Shown here one piece after another: positions 24,391-33,799 of a stretch of 64,000 nucleotides of DNA. The position numbers were made by a program, and so were the translations under genes. Origin of the DNA: Clostridium_AI sp964409685 (GTDB lineage: Bacteria > Bacillota > Clostridia > Lachnospirales > Lachnospiraceae). Each line of letters begins with the position of its first letter. The first letter of the stretch is position 1. The stretch covers positions 62,001 through 126,000 of the forward strand of contig CAYPEJ010000006.1 in the NCBI GenBank assembly GCA_964409685.1. Direction: 5' to 3'. A model generated the notes under the pieces. It was not told the origin of the DNA. It did no database searches and worked only from the letters and a program-made list of their open reading frames with translations.

Positions 24391-25617
24391 ATGTATAGAA
24401 GACGCAGGAGACGAAGAAGACGAAGAATGCCCACATTAGTTCTTATACTGTTAATTGCATTGGCAGTGGTAGCATTTCTAATTTTCTTTTATGCTGGCGG
24501 AAAGTCATCATATAGAAAAGGGATGAAAGCATTTGAGAATGGGAGATACGAACAAGCGCAATCCTATTTGGAAAAAGCAATAAGTAAGAAATCTGATAGT
24601 AGAAATTATCGCTATGCTTATGGAATGACGTTGCTTCAAAATGGTCAATACGACGAAGCAATCAACCAATTTGAGAGAGCAATATCTGAAAAAGATACAA
24701 AGAAAGCTTTGAAATTAAATAAGGAAACATACCGTGGAATGGGTATTTGTTATTTTTTTGCCAAAAACTACGAAAATTCAATTCACTATTTCGACGCAGC
24801 TTTGGAGATAAACGAATTATACTATATCAATGTGGATATATTAAAATACAAAGCACAAGCGGAAACTTACCTTGGCAATTATGAAAGCGCAATAGAGATT
24901 TATTCTGAAATCATAAAGGAAGATGGGTACAGTAGCGATATGTATTTAAAACGTGCATATTCTTACGTTGAAAATGACAATGTAGCAGATGCCGTTGCCG
25001 ATTATGATTATGTGATTGAAAAGGATGAAGATGCATTTGACGCATATCTTGGTGCTTATTCTGTGCTTATGAAAGAAGAGGAAGACGAAAAGGCAGATTC
25101 TTATCTAGAAGCAGCTCTTAAGATTGAGCCAGATACAACCGATGAAAAATTAAAATATGCGGTGATTCAATACTATTACTATGGAATCACAGAAGAAGCC
25201 GTGGCAAGCTTAGAGACTTTAGTGGAAGAAGGCGAGCCAGAAGGGTATTTTTATCTAGCTAAGATTTCATATGCAGAAGGTGATTTTGATCAAGTTTCTT
25301 CTTATTTAAATAGCTATGTGTCTGCAGAAAATGTAGAGCATTTAGCAGAGGCATATGAGATGCTAGGAAGAAGCGCTATGTTAAAGAAAGATTACACAGA
25401 AGCTTTAAAATGGTTTGAGACAGGAATTGCATGTAATGATATCAGATGGACACAGACATTAAAGAAAGATCAGATTGCGGTTTATGAGTATTTATCTGAC
25501 TTTGCAAAGGCTTATGAAGTGGCCAAAGAATATTTAGCTGATTTTCCAGATGATCAGGACATCAAAAGGGAACTAGAATTTATTAAGACCAGATTAAGTA
25601 AAAATGAAATGGAGTAA
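24391..25617 (+). CDS. Membrane-anchored tetratricopeptide-repeat protein
   Basis: A 408-residue protein. It starts with a striking arginine cluster (eleven arginines, after M-Y-R..., up to residue 12), then one membrane helix (about 15-37), then TPR repeats to the C-terminus: GMKAFENGRYEQAQSYLEKAI, YGMTLLQNGQYDEAINQFERAI, GICYFFAKNYENSIHYFDAAL and several more. The positive N-terminus predicts the helix is inserted with the TPR domain outside the cytoplasm (positive-inside rule). TPR domains mediate protein contacts; partner unknown. Ends 5 bp before hflX, so the two are probably co-transcribed. Confidence 0.85.
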   Translation: MYRRRRRRRRRRMPTLVLILLIALAVVAFLIFFYAGGKSSYRKGMKAFENGRYEQAQSYLEKAISKKSDSRNYRYAYGMTLLQNGQYDEAINQFERAISEKDTKKALKLNKETYRGMGICYFFAKNYENSIHYFDAALEINELYYINVDILKYKAQAETYLGNYESAIEIYSEIIKEDGYSSDMYLKRAYSYVENDNVADAVADYDYVIEKDEDAFDAYLGAYSVLMKEEEDEKADSYLEAALKIEPDTTDEKLKYAVIQYYYYGITEEAVASLETLVEEGEPEGYFYLAKISYAEGDFDQVSSYLNSYVSAENVEHLAEAYEMLGRSAMLKKDYTEALKWFETGIACNDIRWTQTLKKDQIAVYEYLSDFAKAYEVAKEYLADFPDDQDIKRELEFIKTRLSKNEME

Positions 25618-25622
25618 GATAG

Positions 25623-26873
25623 ATGGCTGAATTATACGATGTAAAAGAAGATGAGGAACGTGTTATTCTGGTTGGTGTATGTACCGGAGATGAGAATGAG
25701 ACGAAGGAATGTTTAGATGAGTTAGAGGAGCTTGCTAAGACGGCAGGTGCAATCACGGTTGCAAAGATTTATCAGAACCGTGAAAGCATACATCCTGGAA
25801 CGTATATTGGAAAAGGTAAGATTGAAGAAGTCAGACAGATGATTTATGAATACGAAGCAACAGGTGTTGTTTGTGACGATGAATTATCACCTGCACAATT
25901 AAAAAATCTAGAAGAAGAATTAGATACGAAAGTCATTGATAGAACGGTTATGATTCTTGATATTTTTGCGCAACGAGCTAGTACAAAAGAAGGTAAGATT
26001 CAAGTTGAGATGGCGCAGTTAAAATATCGTTCTTCTAGATTAATAGGTCTTGGTAGTTCTCTATCTAGACTAGGTGGTGGAATTGGTACAAGAGGTCCTG
26101 GTGAGAAAAAGTTAGAGATGGATCGTCGTCTAATTCGTGATAGAATTTCACAATTAAATAAGGAATTGGATGCTGTTCAGAGAAATCGTGATACATTAAG
26201 AAGACAACGAACGAACAATCCAGTTCCAATTGTATCTATTGTGGGATATACCAATGCTGGAAAATCGACTTTATTAAATACATTAACGGATGCGAAAGTA
26301 TTAGAAGAGGACAAGCTATTTGCAACATTGGATCCAACAACACGTAATCTAGAACTAGAAAGTGGACAACAAATTTTGCTCACAGATACCGTTGGATTTA
26401 TTCGGAAATTACCTCACCATTTGATTAATGCATTCCGTAGTACGTTAGAAGAGGCAAAATATGCCGATATTATTCTACATGTTGTGGATTCTTCTAATAA
26501 AGCCATGGTTCGACAAATGGAGACTGTATACGAAACCTTAGATAACCTTGGTGTAACAGATAAAGTTTGGATTACTGCATTTAATAAGCAGGATAGATTA
26601 ACAGAAGAAGTTATCTTAAAAGATACAAGAGCAGATTACACTGTAAAAATTTCAGCCAAACAAAATGTCGGTTTAGATGATTTACTTGATTTGATTGAAA
26701 CGATTTTAAAAGAAAGTAAAATATATATCGAAAAAACATTTGCTTATCAGGATGCTGGTGAAATTCAGCGAATTCGAAAATATGGTCAGTTATTAGAAGA
26801 AGAATATCGAGAAGACGGTATTTTTGTAAAAGCATATGTGCCAAAAGAGATTTATAATCCAGAGAAAATGTAA
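25623..26873 (+). CDS. hflX: GTPase HflX (ribosome-associated)
   Basis: A 416-residue HflX. The N-terminal HflX domain contains HPGTYIGKGKIEEVRQM and ends with RGPGEKKLEMDRR; the GTPase domain carries G1 GYTNAGKST, G3 DTVGFIRKLPHH and G4 NKQD. HflX binds the 50S subunit and rescues or splits stalled ribosomes, especially under stress. The C-terminal region is complete. It shares a transcript with the TPR gene and ends just before the NrdR-type repeats. Confidence 0.95.
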   Translation: MAELYDVKEDEERVILVGVCTGDENETKECLDELEELAKTAGAITVAKIYQNRESIHPGTYIGKGKIEEVRQMIYEYEATGVVCDDELSPAQLKNLEEELDTKVIDRTVMILDIFAQRASTKEGKIQVEMAQLKYRSSRLIGLGSSLSRLGGGIGTRGPGEKKLEMDRRLIRDRISQLNKELDAVQRNRDTLRRQRTNNPVPIVSIVGYTNAGKSTLLNTLTDAKVLEEDKLFATLDPTTRNLELESGQQILLTDTVGFIRKLPHHLINAFRSTLEEAKYADIILHVVDSSNKAMVRQMETVYETLDNLGVTDKVWITAFNKQDRLTEEVILKDTRADYTVKISAKQNVGLDDLLDLIETILKESKIYIEKTFAYQDAGEIQRIRKYGQLLEEEYREDGIFVKAYVPKEIYNPEKM

Positions 26874-26944
26874 GAAAAAATAGTACAAAGATAAGAGAAC
26901 GACGAAGATGAAAGATTCCTGTTTCTCTTGTCTTATTTGTAAAA

Positions 26945-26960
26945 CCACAATATATTGTGT
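26945..26960. promoter_or_regulatory. NrdR box 1
   Basis: CCACAATATATTGTGT fits the NrdR consensus acaCwAtATaTwGtgt. Its palindrome centre is exactly 31 bp from box 2, the three-turn spacing known for NrdR repression of ribonucleotide reductase genes. Confidence 0.8.
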
Positions 26961-26975
26961 GATGTAGAAAAAAGT

Positions 26976-26991
26976 CAACAATATATTGTGG
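26976..26991. promoter_or_regulatory. NrdR box 2
   Basis: CAACAATATATTGTGG, the second copy, ending 8 bp before the -35 of the nrdD promoter. The two boxes with flanks also form a perfect 18-bp inverted repeat (26941-26958 and 26978-26995) followed by TTCTTCTT, so in RNA this could double as the hflX terminator. Confidence 0.8.
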
Positions 26992-26999
26992 TTTTCTTC

Positions 27000-27028
27000 T
27001 TGACTTGATCCTATACATTTGATAAGAT
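27000..27028 (+). promoter_or_regulatory. Promoter of nrdD
   Basis: -35 TTGACT (27000-27005), 17-bp spacer, extended -10 TGA-TAAGAT (27023-27028). Confidence 0.7.
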
Positions 27029-27075
27029 GTATAGGTGCGTAAAAGGATGAATATGGAAGGGAGATAATGGTTATC

Positions 27076-29484
27076 ATGATAAAAGTTGTTAAGCGAGATG
27101 GGAAAATCTCTGAATTCAAACTGGATAAGATAGATAACGCAATTACAAAAGCATTTCTGGCAACGGAAAACCAATATACAGAAGATATAATAAATTTACT
27201 CTCTTTGCGTGTGACATCTGATTTTCAAAAGAAAATTCATGATGAAATGATTCATGTAGAAGACATACAAGATAGTGTGGAGCGAGTTTTGGAACAGACA
27301 GGTTATACAGAAGTTGCGAAATCATACATATTATATCGTAAAAATCGTGAGAAGATGCGTAATATGAAGTCTACGATTTTAGACTATAAGGAAATCGTAG
27401 ATAGTTATGTAAGAGAAGAAGATTGGCGAGTAAAAGAAAATTCTACGGTGACCTATTCAGTAGGTGGGCTTATTTTACATAATTCAGGTTCTATAACAGC
27501 AAATTATTGGCTTTCTGAAATCTATGACGAAGAGATTGCACAGGCACATCGCAATGCCGATATTCACATTCATGATTTATCCATGCTGACTGGATACTGC
27601 GCAGGATGGTCATTGAAACAGTTGATTAAAGAAGGTTTGGGAGGAATTCCAGGAAAGATTACTTCCTCACCTGCAGCACATTTAAGCACATTGTGTAATC
27701 AGATGGTTAATTTTTTAGGTATTATGCAAAATGAATGGGCAGGAGCGCAAGCATTTTCATCATTTGATACGTACTTAGCACCTTTTGTAAAGATAGATCA
27801 GTTATCCTACAAGGATGTAAAACAATGTATACAAAGTTTTGTTTATGGTGTTAACACACCAAGTAGATGGGGAACACAAGCACCATTTTCAAATATCACT
27901 CTAGATTGGACCGTGCCTGCTGACATGGCAGACCTTCCATGTATCGTGGGTGGAAAGGAAATGGACTTTAAATATAGAGATTGTAAAAAAGAAATGGATA
28001 TGGTAAATAAGGCATTTATCGAGATTATGATTGAAGGAGATGCAAATGGACGCGGATTCCAATATCCAATTCCAACCTATTCTATTACCAAGGATTTTGA
28101 TTGGTCAGATACAGAAAATAATCGTTTATTGTTCGAGATGACATCAAAATATGGAACACCTTATTTTTCGAATTATATTAACAGTGATATGGAGCCAAGT
28201 GATGTTCGTTCTATGTGTTGTCGCTTACGTCTTGATCTTCGAGAACTTCGTAAAAAAACTGGCGGATTTTTTGGCTCAGGGGAAAGCACAGGTTCTATTG
28301 GTGTAGTTACGATTAATATGCCAAGAATTGCGTATCAGGCAAAGGATGAAAAAGAGTTTTTCCTACGCTTAACGCATATGATGGATATTGCAGCTCGTTC
28401 GTTAAAAGTAAAGCGACAAGTCATTTCCAAATTATTAGACGAGGGACTGTATCCATACACAAAACGCTATCTAGGTAGCTTTGAAAATCATTTTTCAACC
28501 ATTGGTTTAATTGGTATGAATGAAGTTGGGCTAAATGCACGTTGGATTCAAAAAGATATGACGTCTACTGAGACACAGGAATTTTCTAAAAAGGTATTAA
28601 ACTTTATGCGAGAAAAATTATCGGATTATCAGGAACTATATGGTGATTTATATAATCTGGAAGCAACACCAGCGGAGTCAACCACATATCGTCTTGCAAA
28701 ACATGATAAAGAAAAATGGCCAGATATTAAATGTGCTGGTAAAGAAGGGGATAGCCCTTACTATACAAATAGTTCTCATTTACCAGTGGATTATACAGAA
28801 GATATCTTTAGTGCGTTGGATATTCAAGATGAACTACAAACGTTATATACTTCGGGAACGGTATTTCATGCTTTTTTAGGTGAAAGGATGCCAGATTGGC
28901 AGGCAGCAGCAAAATTAGTTCGAACAATTGCTGAAAATTATAAACTTCCATATTATACAATTTCACCAACGTATTCTATCTGTGAAGAGCATGGATATTT
29001 AAATGGTGAACAGTTTACATGCCCATATTGTGGCGAGAAGGCAGAAGTTTACAGTAGAATTACTGGTTATTATAGACCAGTTCAGAACTGGAATGAGGGA
29101 AAGAGTCAGGAATATAAGAATCGCAAGGTTTACAAGAGTTTAAAATATCATAAGCCAGAGCAATCAAAAGTTGAAATAGAACAAGAAGTGGAAACATTAG
29201 ATTTACATTTAAATGATGATTTACTTGAAGACGGTATGTATTTATTTACTACAAAGACTTGCCCAAATTGTGTTGTGGCAAAAACTATGATGAAGGAAGT
29301 GCCTTATGTTACCATTGATGCAGAGGAAAATCCAGAACTTGCAGTGGAATATGGAATCATGCAGGCACCAACCTTGTTGATTATGCACCAAGGCAACGTG
29401 AAAAAATGTGTGAATGTGCCAAACATTCGAAATTATTTGGACAGTTCGACTATAATTCATGAGGAGTTTATGGTAACAAAGTAG
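27076..29484 (+). CDS. nrdD: Anaerobic (class III) ribonucleoside-triphosphate reductase fused to a C-terminal redoxin
   Basis: An 802-residue glycyl-radical enzyme that reduces ribonucleotides to deoxyribonucleotides without oxygen. It begins with an ATP-cone allosteric domain (about 1-90, MIKVVKRDGKISEF), then the NrdD barrel, a zinc site (SICEEHGY...CPYCGEK) and the glycyl-radical motif SRITGYYRP, radical Gly at about 664. Unlike ordinary NrdD, about 80 residues follow with a thioredoxin/glutaredoxin fold: YLFTTKTCPNCVVAK (Cys729, Cys732) and QAPTLLIMHQG. It could supply the reducing thiols directly. An ATG at 27067 is possible, but only 3 nt from the AAGGGAG ribosome site. The activase gene nrdG is not adjacent; the next gene is a GGDEF/EAL protein. 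Confidence 0.93.
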   Translation: MIKVVKRDGKISEFKLDKIDNAITKAFLATENQYTEDIINLLSLRVTSDFQKKIHDEMIHVEDIQDSVERVLEQTGYTEVAKSYILYRKNREKMRNMKSTILDYKEIVDSYVREEDWRVKENSTVTYSVGGLILHNSGSITANYWLSEIYDEEIAQAHRNADIHIHDLSMLTGYCAGWSLKQLIKEGLGGIPGKITSSPAAHLSTLCNQMVNFLGIMQNEWAGAQAFSSFDTYLAPFVKIDQLSYKDVKQCIQSFVYGVNTPSRWGTQAPFSNITLDWTVPADMADLPCIVGGKEMDFKYRDCKKEMDMVNKAFIEIMIEGDANGRGFQYPIPTYSITKDFDWSDTENNRLLFEMTSKYGTPYFSNYINSDMEPSDVRSMCCRLRLDLRELRKKTGGFFGSGESTGSIGVVTINMPRIAYQAKDEKEFFLRLTHMMDIAARSLKVKRQVISKLLDEGLYPYTKRYLGSFENHFSTIGLIGMNEVGLNARWIQKDMTSTETQEFSKKVLNFMREKLSDYQELYGDLYNLEATPAESTTYRLAKHDKEKWPDIKCAGKEGDSPYYTNSSHLPVDYTEDIFSALDIQDELQTLYTSGTVFHAFLGERMPDWQAAAKLVRTIAENYKLPYYTISPTYSICEEHGYLNGEQFTCPYCGEKAEVYSRITGYYRPVQNWNEGKSQEYKNRKVYKSLKYHKPEQSKVEIEQEVETLDLHLNDDLLEDGMYLFTTKTCPNCVVAKTMMKEVPYVTIDAEENPELAVEYGIMQAPTLLIMHQGNVKKCVNVPNIRNYLDSSTIIHEEFMVTK

Positions 29485-29499
29485 AAACCTTGCAAAATA

Positions 29500-29528
29500 T
29501 TGTACAAAATGCGGTTTCATGGTATAAT
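29500..29528 (+). promoter_or_regulatory. Promoter of the GGDEF/EAL gene
   Basis: -35 TTGTAC (29500-29505), 17-bp spacer, -10 TATAAT (29523-29528). Confidence 0.65.
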
Positions 29529-29584
29529 GGTATAACATTTATAATTTAATATGAAATGATTGAATAAAAGGAGTTTTTTATATC

Positions 29585-32362
29585 ATGGAGAGTGTACAAA
29601 AGCAAGGTAGTAGCGATCATTACGGACTCGAAAAGTACAATGCTTTGATAGGAATGGATTGTTGTTGTTTCTTTGAATATGATAAGAAAACCGATAAACT
29701 TTCTTTTTCAAATAACATGGTAATTCCTGAATTAAGTGGAAAGGTCATCGAACATTGTACTTTCCAGATGTCCAATATCATTGTGGATCGGGATGTTCCA
29801 CTTTTTATAGATTTTTTGCATTATGCGAAAGAACATCCGATTGAATTTCGTATTAAGGGACATGTGCAGAATGCCATCTGGTGTCGAGCGCATGGTATTG
29901 CTATAAGAGATGAACACGACGATGTAGTTACAGTAATCGGATATATTCGGAATGTTGATGAACAGAAACGGGAAAATGAGGAGCAATTAACAACAAGCAG
30001 AATGGATACTTTGACAGGTGTTTGGAATCATTTTGCAGTGAAAGAGATTGTAAATGGTATTCTACATACAAGCGATTCAGAGGAACACCATGCATTGTTG
30101 ATTGTCGACTTGCGGAATTTAAATATAATAAATCAAAGATTAGGATTTCTATTTGGTAACGTAGTTCTTAAAAATATTGCCAAGAATCTAAGATGTCATT
30201 TATCAAATGATGACATAATAGCAAGAGTAGGTGGCGATGAATTCTTACTATTTCTAAAAAATATCAAAACAACTTCTGAACTATTAGAAAAGACAGAAGC
30301 AATTCGCAAAAGCATTCAAGAGACTTATGTAGGAGAACAGGTAGAGTGGAAACTTTCTTGTAATATCGGAATTAGTTTATTTCCAGAACACGGAACAAAG
30401 TACACTGAATTATTTAAAAAAGCAGATAAGGCATTATATGAGGCAAAACATAGTGAGAAAATGTATGCATTATATGACCGTAATCAATTATCTATACCAA
30501 AATTACCAGAAGGTCAGATGTATTATAATTTTTATGATATATCGGAATTGAATTCCTATACAAAGAGTGAGGTGAATATGGAACTAGTTAACTTTTCGAT
30601 AGATCTTTTGGAAAATACAAAGGATGTGGGAAGTGCAATTAACTTATTGCTTGATAAAATTGGTCGTGATTTTGTTGTGAGCAATGTTGCGGTAATAGAA
30701 AAAGAAGGGGATAAGACAGAAATTTCTTATTCTTGGAACTACAATGAAGGTTTGGGTGCAGGTAGAATTACACAAGAATATGCAGATGAGTTATTAGAAT
30801 TCGCTTTTAGTCATATGAGTGCAAGAAAATGTTGTCTTACGGATATTAATTTTGATACGCAGAAAAAAGACAATCATAATATCCTTTTATTTGGGATTTT
30901 TGATGGTGAGCAGCTAAAAGGTTTGGTTTACATCGATAGAAAGAAAAAATATTGTCATTGGAGCAAACAAGAAGTGGATTCTTTCTTATTTGCCACAAGG
31001 ATTATATCCTTCTATTTGCTGAAATTACGTAATTCTGAAAGAATTACTGAACAAATGGAGATGGCAAAAAACTATGATTCTGTAACGGGCTTGCCGACTA
31101 TTCATAAATTTATTCAAGATACAAAGATTTTATGTAATACATTTCATGATACCAAATTTGCCATTGTCTATTTAAATATCAAAAACTTTAAGTTTATCAA
31201 TGACTCTCTAGGGTATGACAAAGGAGATTTATTGCTGAAAGATTTGGCACAGTGTCTTCGTAATGCTTCTGTTGGTAAGCAAATTAGTGCCAGAGCAGGA
31301 GCAGATAATTTTATTACTTTAATTCCATACGAAGACAAGGATGAATTGAAAAAGCGTGTACTAGACGAAATTAATACATTTATTGATATGCAGAATCGTA
31401 AGAATATCTCCTGTAACATAGGTATATCAGCGGGAATTTACATGCTAAAGGAAGATGATAAGGATATTATGTCTGCTATTGATAATGCGAATATGGCAAG
31501 GAAGCTTGTAAAAAGTTCTACGGTAGAACAATGCATATTTTATGATGATGAGATGGAACAAGAGGTTCGAAAAGAACAAATGATTATTCGTTCTATGCAC
31601 AGTGCACTAGAAAATGAAGAATTCCAAGTGTATCTTCAACCAAAAATCAATTTAGAAACAGGTAAAATTGGTGGTGCTGAGGCATTAGTACGATGGCGAC
31701 GAAGTGATGGAAGTATGCTTCCGCCAAATGACTTTATTCCACTATTTGAAAAGAATGGATTTGTTGTGAATTTAGATTTTTATATCTATGAACAAGTTTG
31801 TAAGATACTAAAGAGATGGAAAGAAACAGGTCAAGAGATTGTTCCGATATCTGTAAATGTATCTCGTGTGCATTTATACCATGATGATTTTTTAGATAAG
31901 GTCTTAGAGTTGATAGGGAAGTATGAGATAGAACCATGGATGATGGAATTTGAATTGACTGAAAGCATATTTTTGAATAATACGGTTACTGCCATTACCG
32001 TTATGAAAGAACTAAGAAAATTAGGTTTCTGTGTGTCTATCGATGACTTTGGTGCTGGATATTCTTCTCTAAACTTATTAAAAGATATGAGAACCGACGT
32101 ATTAAAATTGGATAAGGAATTTTTCAGAGCTGGGGAAATGAAGGAGGAGGAACGTATTATTGTTTCTAGTATTATTAGAATGGCAAAGCAATTGAATATG
32201 AAAGTGCTGTCAGAAGGTGTGGAGACGCAGATGCAGTCAGACTTTTTAAAGAAAGTGGAATGTGATATGGCGCAAGGCTATTTGTATGCAAAGCCACTTC
32301 CAGTAAATGAGTTTGAAGTGCTTTTGGATTCTTATAATTCTAATAATTTTAACAATAAGTAA
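29585..32362 (+). CDS. PAS-GGDEF-GAF-GGDEF-EAL cyclic-di-GMP protein
   Basis: A 925-residue soluble protein. A PAS-like sensor (about 15-125) leads to a first GGDEF domain with intact active site GGDEF at 216-220. A GAF-like domain (about 330-480) follows, then a second GGDEF domain whose motif reads AGADN (571-575), so it is inactive, and an EAL domain (about 665-915). The EAL domain keeps E699-A-L, ELTES, DDFGAGYSSL, KLDKEF and SEGVET, so phosphodiesterase activity is expected. It could therefore both make and break c-di-GMP. No membrane segment is seen. Ribosome site AAAGGAG is 11 nt from the ATG, somewhat long. Confidence 0.92.
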   Translation: MESVQKQGSSDHYGLEKYNALIGMDCCCFFEYDKKTDKLSFSNNMVIPELSGKVIEHCTFQMSNIIVDRDVPLFIDFLHYAKEHPIEFRIKGHVQNAIWCRAHGIAIRDEHDDVVTVIGYIRNVDEQKRENEEQLTTSRMDTLTGVWNHFAVKEIVNGILHTSDSEEHHALLIVDLRNLNIINQRLGFLFGNVVLKNIAKNLRCHLSNDDIIARVGGDEFLLFLKNIKTTSELLEKTEAIRKSIQETYVGEQVEWKLSCNIGISLFPEHGTKYTELFKKADKALYEAKHSEKMYALYDRNQLSIPKLPEGQMYYNFYDISELNSYTKSEVNMELVNFSIDLLENTKDVGSAINLLLDKIGRDFVVSNVAVIEKEGDKTEISYSWNYNEGLGAGRITQEYADELLEFAFSHMSARKCCLTDINFDTQKKDNHNILLFGIFDGEQLKGLVYIDRKKKYCHWSKQEVDSFLFATRIISFYLLKLRNSERITEQMEMAKNYDSVTGLPTIHKFIQDTKILCNTFHDTKFAIVYLNIKNFKFINDSLGYDKGDLLLKDLAQCLRNASVGKQISARAGADNFITLIPYEDKDELKKRVLDEINTFIDMQNRKNISCNIGISAGIYMLKEDDKDIMSAIDNANMARKLVKSSTVEQCIFYDDEMEQEVRKEQMIIRSMHSALENEEFQVYLQPKINLETGKIGGAEALVRWRRSDGSMLPPNDFIPLFEKNGFVVNLDFYIYEQVCKILKRWKETGQEIVPISVNVSRVHLYHDDFLDKVLELIGKYEIEPWMMEFELTESIFLNNTVTAITVMKELRKLGFCVSIDDFGAGYSSLNLLKDMRTDVLKLDKEFFRAGEMKEEERIIVSSIIRMAKQLNMKVLSEGVETQMQSDFLKKVECDMAQGYLYAKPLPVNEFEVLLDSYNSNNFNNK

Positions 32363-32394
32363 GGCTCGAATAGTAAACATTCCAACAATAAAAT

Positions 32395-32430
32395 AATAAA
32401 ACTCTTAGAATCATCTAAGAGTTTTATTAT
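32395..32430. terminator. Bidirectional intrinsic terminator
   Basis: A perfect 15-bp stem AATAAAACTCTTAGA/TCTAAGAGTTTTATT with loop ATCA. T-rich sequence flanks it on both strands, so it can end both the GGDEF/EAL gene and the minus-strand tRNA transcript. Confidence 0.85.
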
Positions 32431-32522
32431 CTAAATATGTTATATGCTCGAAACATAAATCCAAATCGGTAAACGGCGCAAACAAAGCGACATTTTCTTA
32501 TGAAATTATGCCCCAAAATACA

Positions 32523-32606
<84 letters not shown>

Positions 32607-32758
32607 AAAAAAGATTTAAAACGGAATTAGAATATGTAATGAATACCATATTAGGATAGTATTTTTTTTAAATAAAGTCAAGGTTGATCATGAAAAAAAA
32701 TACTATTTTATCATTTTTATTTTAATTTCAAATATTCGTTCATTATGATTCCATCTCA

Positions 32759-33061
32759 TTAAAAGATAAGTCCATAGATTAAAACCGTCACAATAGCGGA
32801 TATGGCTACTGTTAATAGTCCACGTCCCATATAAGCCACAACGAATGCGACAATAGTTCCTAACACAGCAGATACAATATCTTGAGTAGAATACAATACA
32901 TCTGGAATTGTAAGTGCTCCCAATATAGCAAAAGGAACATAATTTAAAAATGCATTTATGTAAGGTGATTTTACTTTCTTACGAATTAATGTAATAGGAA
33001 GTACGCGGAGCAAATATGTGATAGATGCCATAATTAGTACCATAATGAAAATTTTATTCAT
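32759..33061 (-). CDS. azlD: AzlD-family branched-chain amino-acid export subunit
   Basis: A 100-residue membrane protein with three or four hydrophobic segments, typical of AzlD (LRVLPITLIRKKVKSPYINAFLNYVPFAILGALTIPD is the family core, here spanning about residues 18-54). It works with AzlC to export branched-chain amino acids or analogues. It overlaps azlC by 8 bp, showing coupled translation. Confidence 0.9.
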   Translation of the reverse strand: MNKIFIMVLIMASITYLLRVLPITLIRKKVKSPYINAFLNYVPFAILGALTIPDVLYSTQDIVSAVLGTIVAFVVAYMGRGLLTVAISAIVTVLIYGLIF

Positions 33062-33770
33062 CTTCTAATGCCTCCTTTGCTGGGAATAGGTATGCTCCGA
33101 TACTAGCCGCAATTAAGGATGTTATAATAACACGAAATCCAGTGGAGATAAAGTGGAATAGTGGCACATAGTATAATACTAAATTAATGCAAATAGCAAA
33201 AAGTACAATATAAAGCAAAGGTCTAGATTGCTTCAAAGGTGGAACTACAATGGCGATAAACATTCCATAGATAGCGATTCCCATAGCACTACTTAGTGTT
33301 TCTGGCATATTAGAACAAATTAATCCACCAAGCAATGTACCACCAAGCCATCCAATTATTGAGATTAAAATTAATCCCATCATATACGGAAAGGAGACAA
33401 GTCCAGATTCTAATGAGGCAACAGAAAAGATTTCGTCCGTAATTCCGTATCCAATCATAAGTCTTTGTCCAGTTGAAACTTCAGGTTTTAACTTTTGTGA
33501 TAAGGAGATCGACATTAATGTATAGCGCAAGTTAATAATTAAAGTAGTAAGTGCAATTTCCATATAGGTAGTTCCTTGTATCATTAAATTTACCGCAGCA
33601 AATTGGCCAGCACCAGTTAGATTGGTAAATGAGATAAAGACTGCCATCCAAACTGGAAGTCCACCATTTACAGCTAATAAACCAAATGTAAAGGAAACTG
33701 ACAGATATCCAAGGCAAATAGGGATGCCCCTTCGTACCCCTAGAGAAAAATCCTTCGACAACTTTGACAT
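33054..33770 (-). CDS. azlC: AzlC-family branched-chain amino-acid exporter
   Basis: A 238-residue multi-span membrane protein of the AzlC family (GVRRGIPICLGYLSVSFTFGLLAV; FTNLTGAGQFAAVNLM; RYTLMSISLSQKL; GYGITDEIFSVAS). AzlCD in Bacillus exports branched-chain amino acids and confers azaleucine resistance. It follows the LysR gene by 29 bp on the same strand, so the regulator and exporter are probably one operon. Confidence 0.92.
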   Translation of the reverse strand: MSKLSKDFSLGVRRGIPICLGYLSVSFTFGLLAVNGGLPVWMAVFISFTNLTGAGQFAAVNLMIQGTTYMEIALTTLIINLRYTLMSISLSQKLKPEVSTGQRLMIGYGITDEIFSVASLESGLVSFPYMMGLILISIIGWLGGTLLGGLICSNMPETLSSAMGIAIYGMFIAIVVPPLKQSRPLLYIVLFAICINLVLYYVPLFHFISTGFRVIITSLIAASIGAYLFPAKEALEDE

Positions 33771-33799
33771 ACATAATACCTCAATTCGTTGATAATTAT

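Noticed and set aside
26941..26999. Perfect 18-bp inverted repeat read first as a plain hflX terminator.
   Set aside because: The 31-bp spacing and ACAATATATTGT cores fit NrdR boxes before nrdD better; a terminator role is kept only as a secondary possibility.
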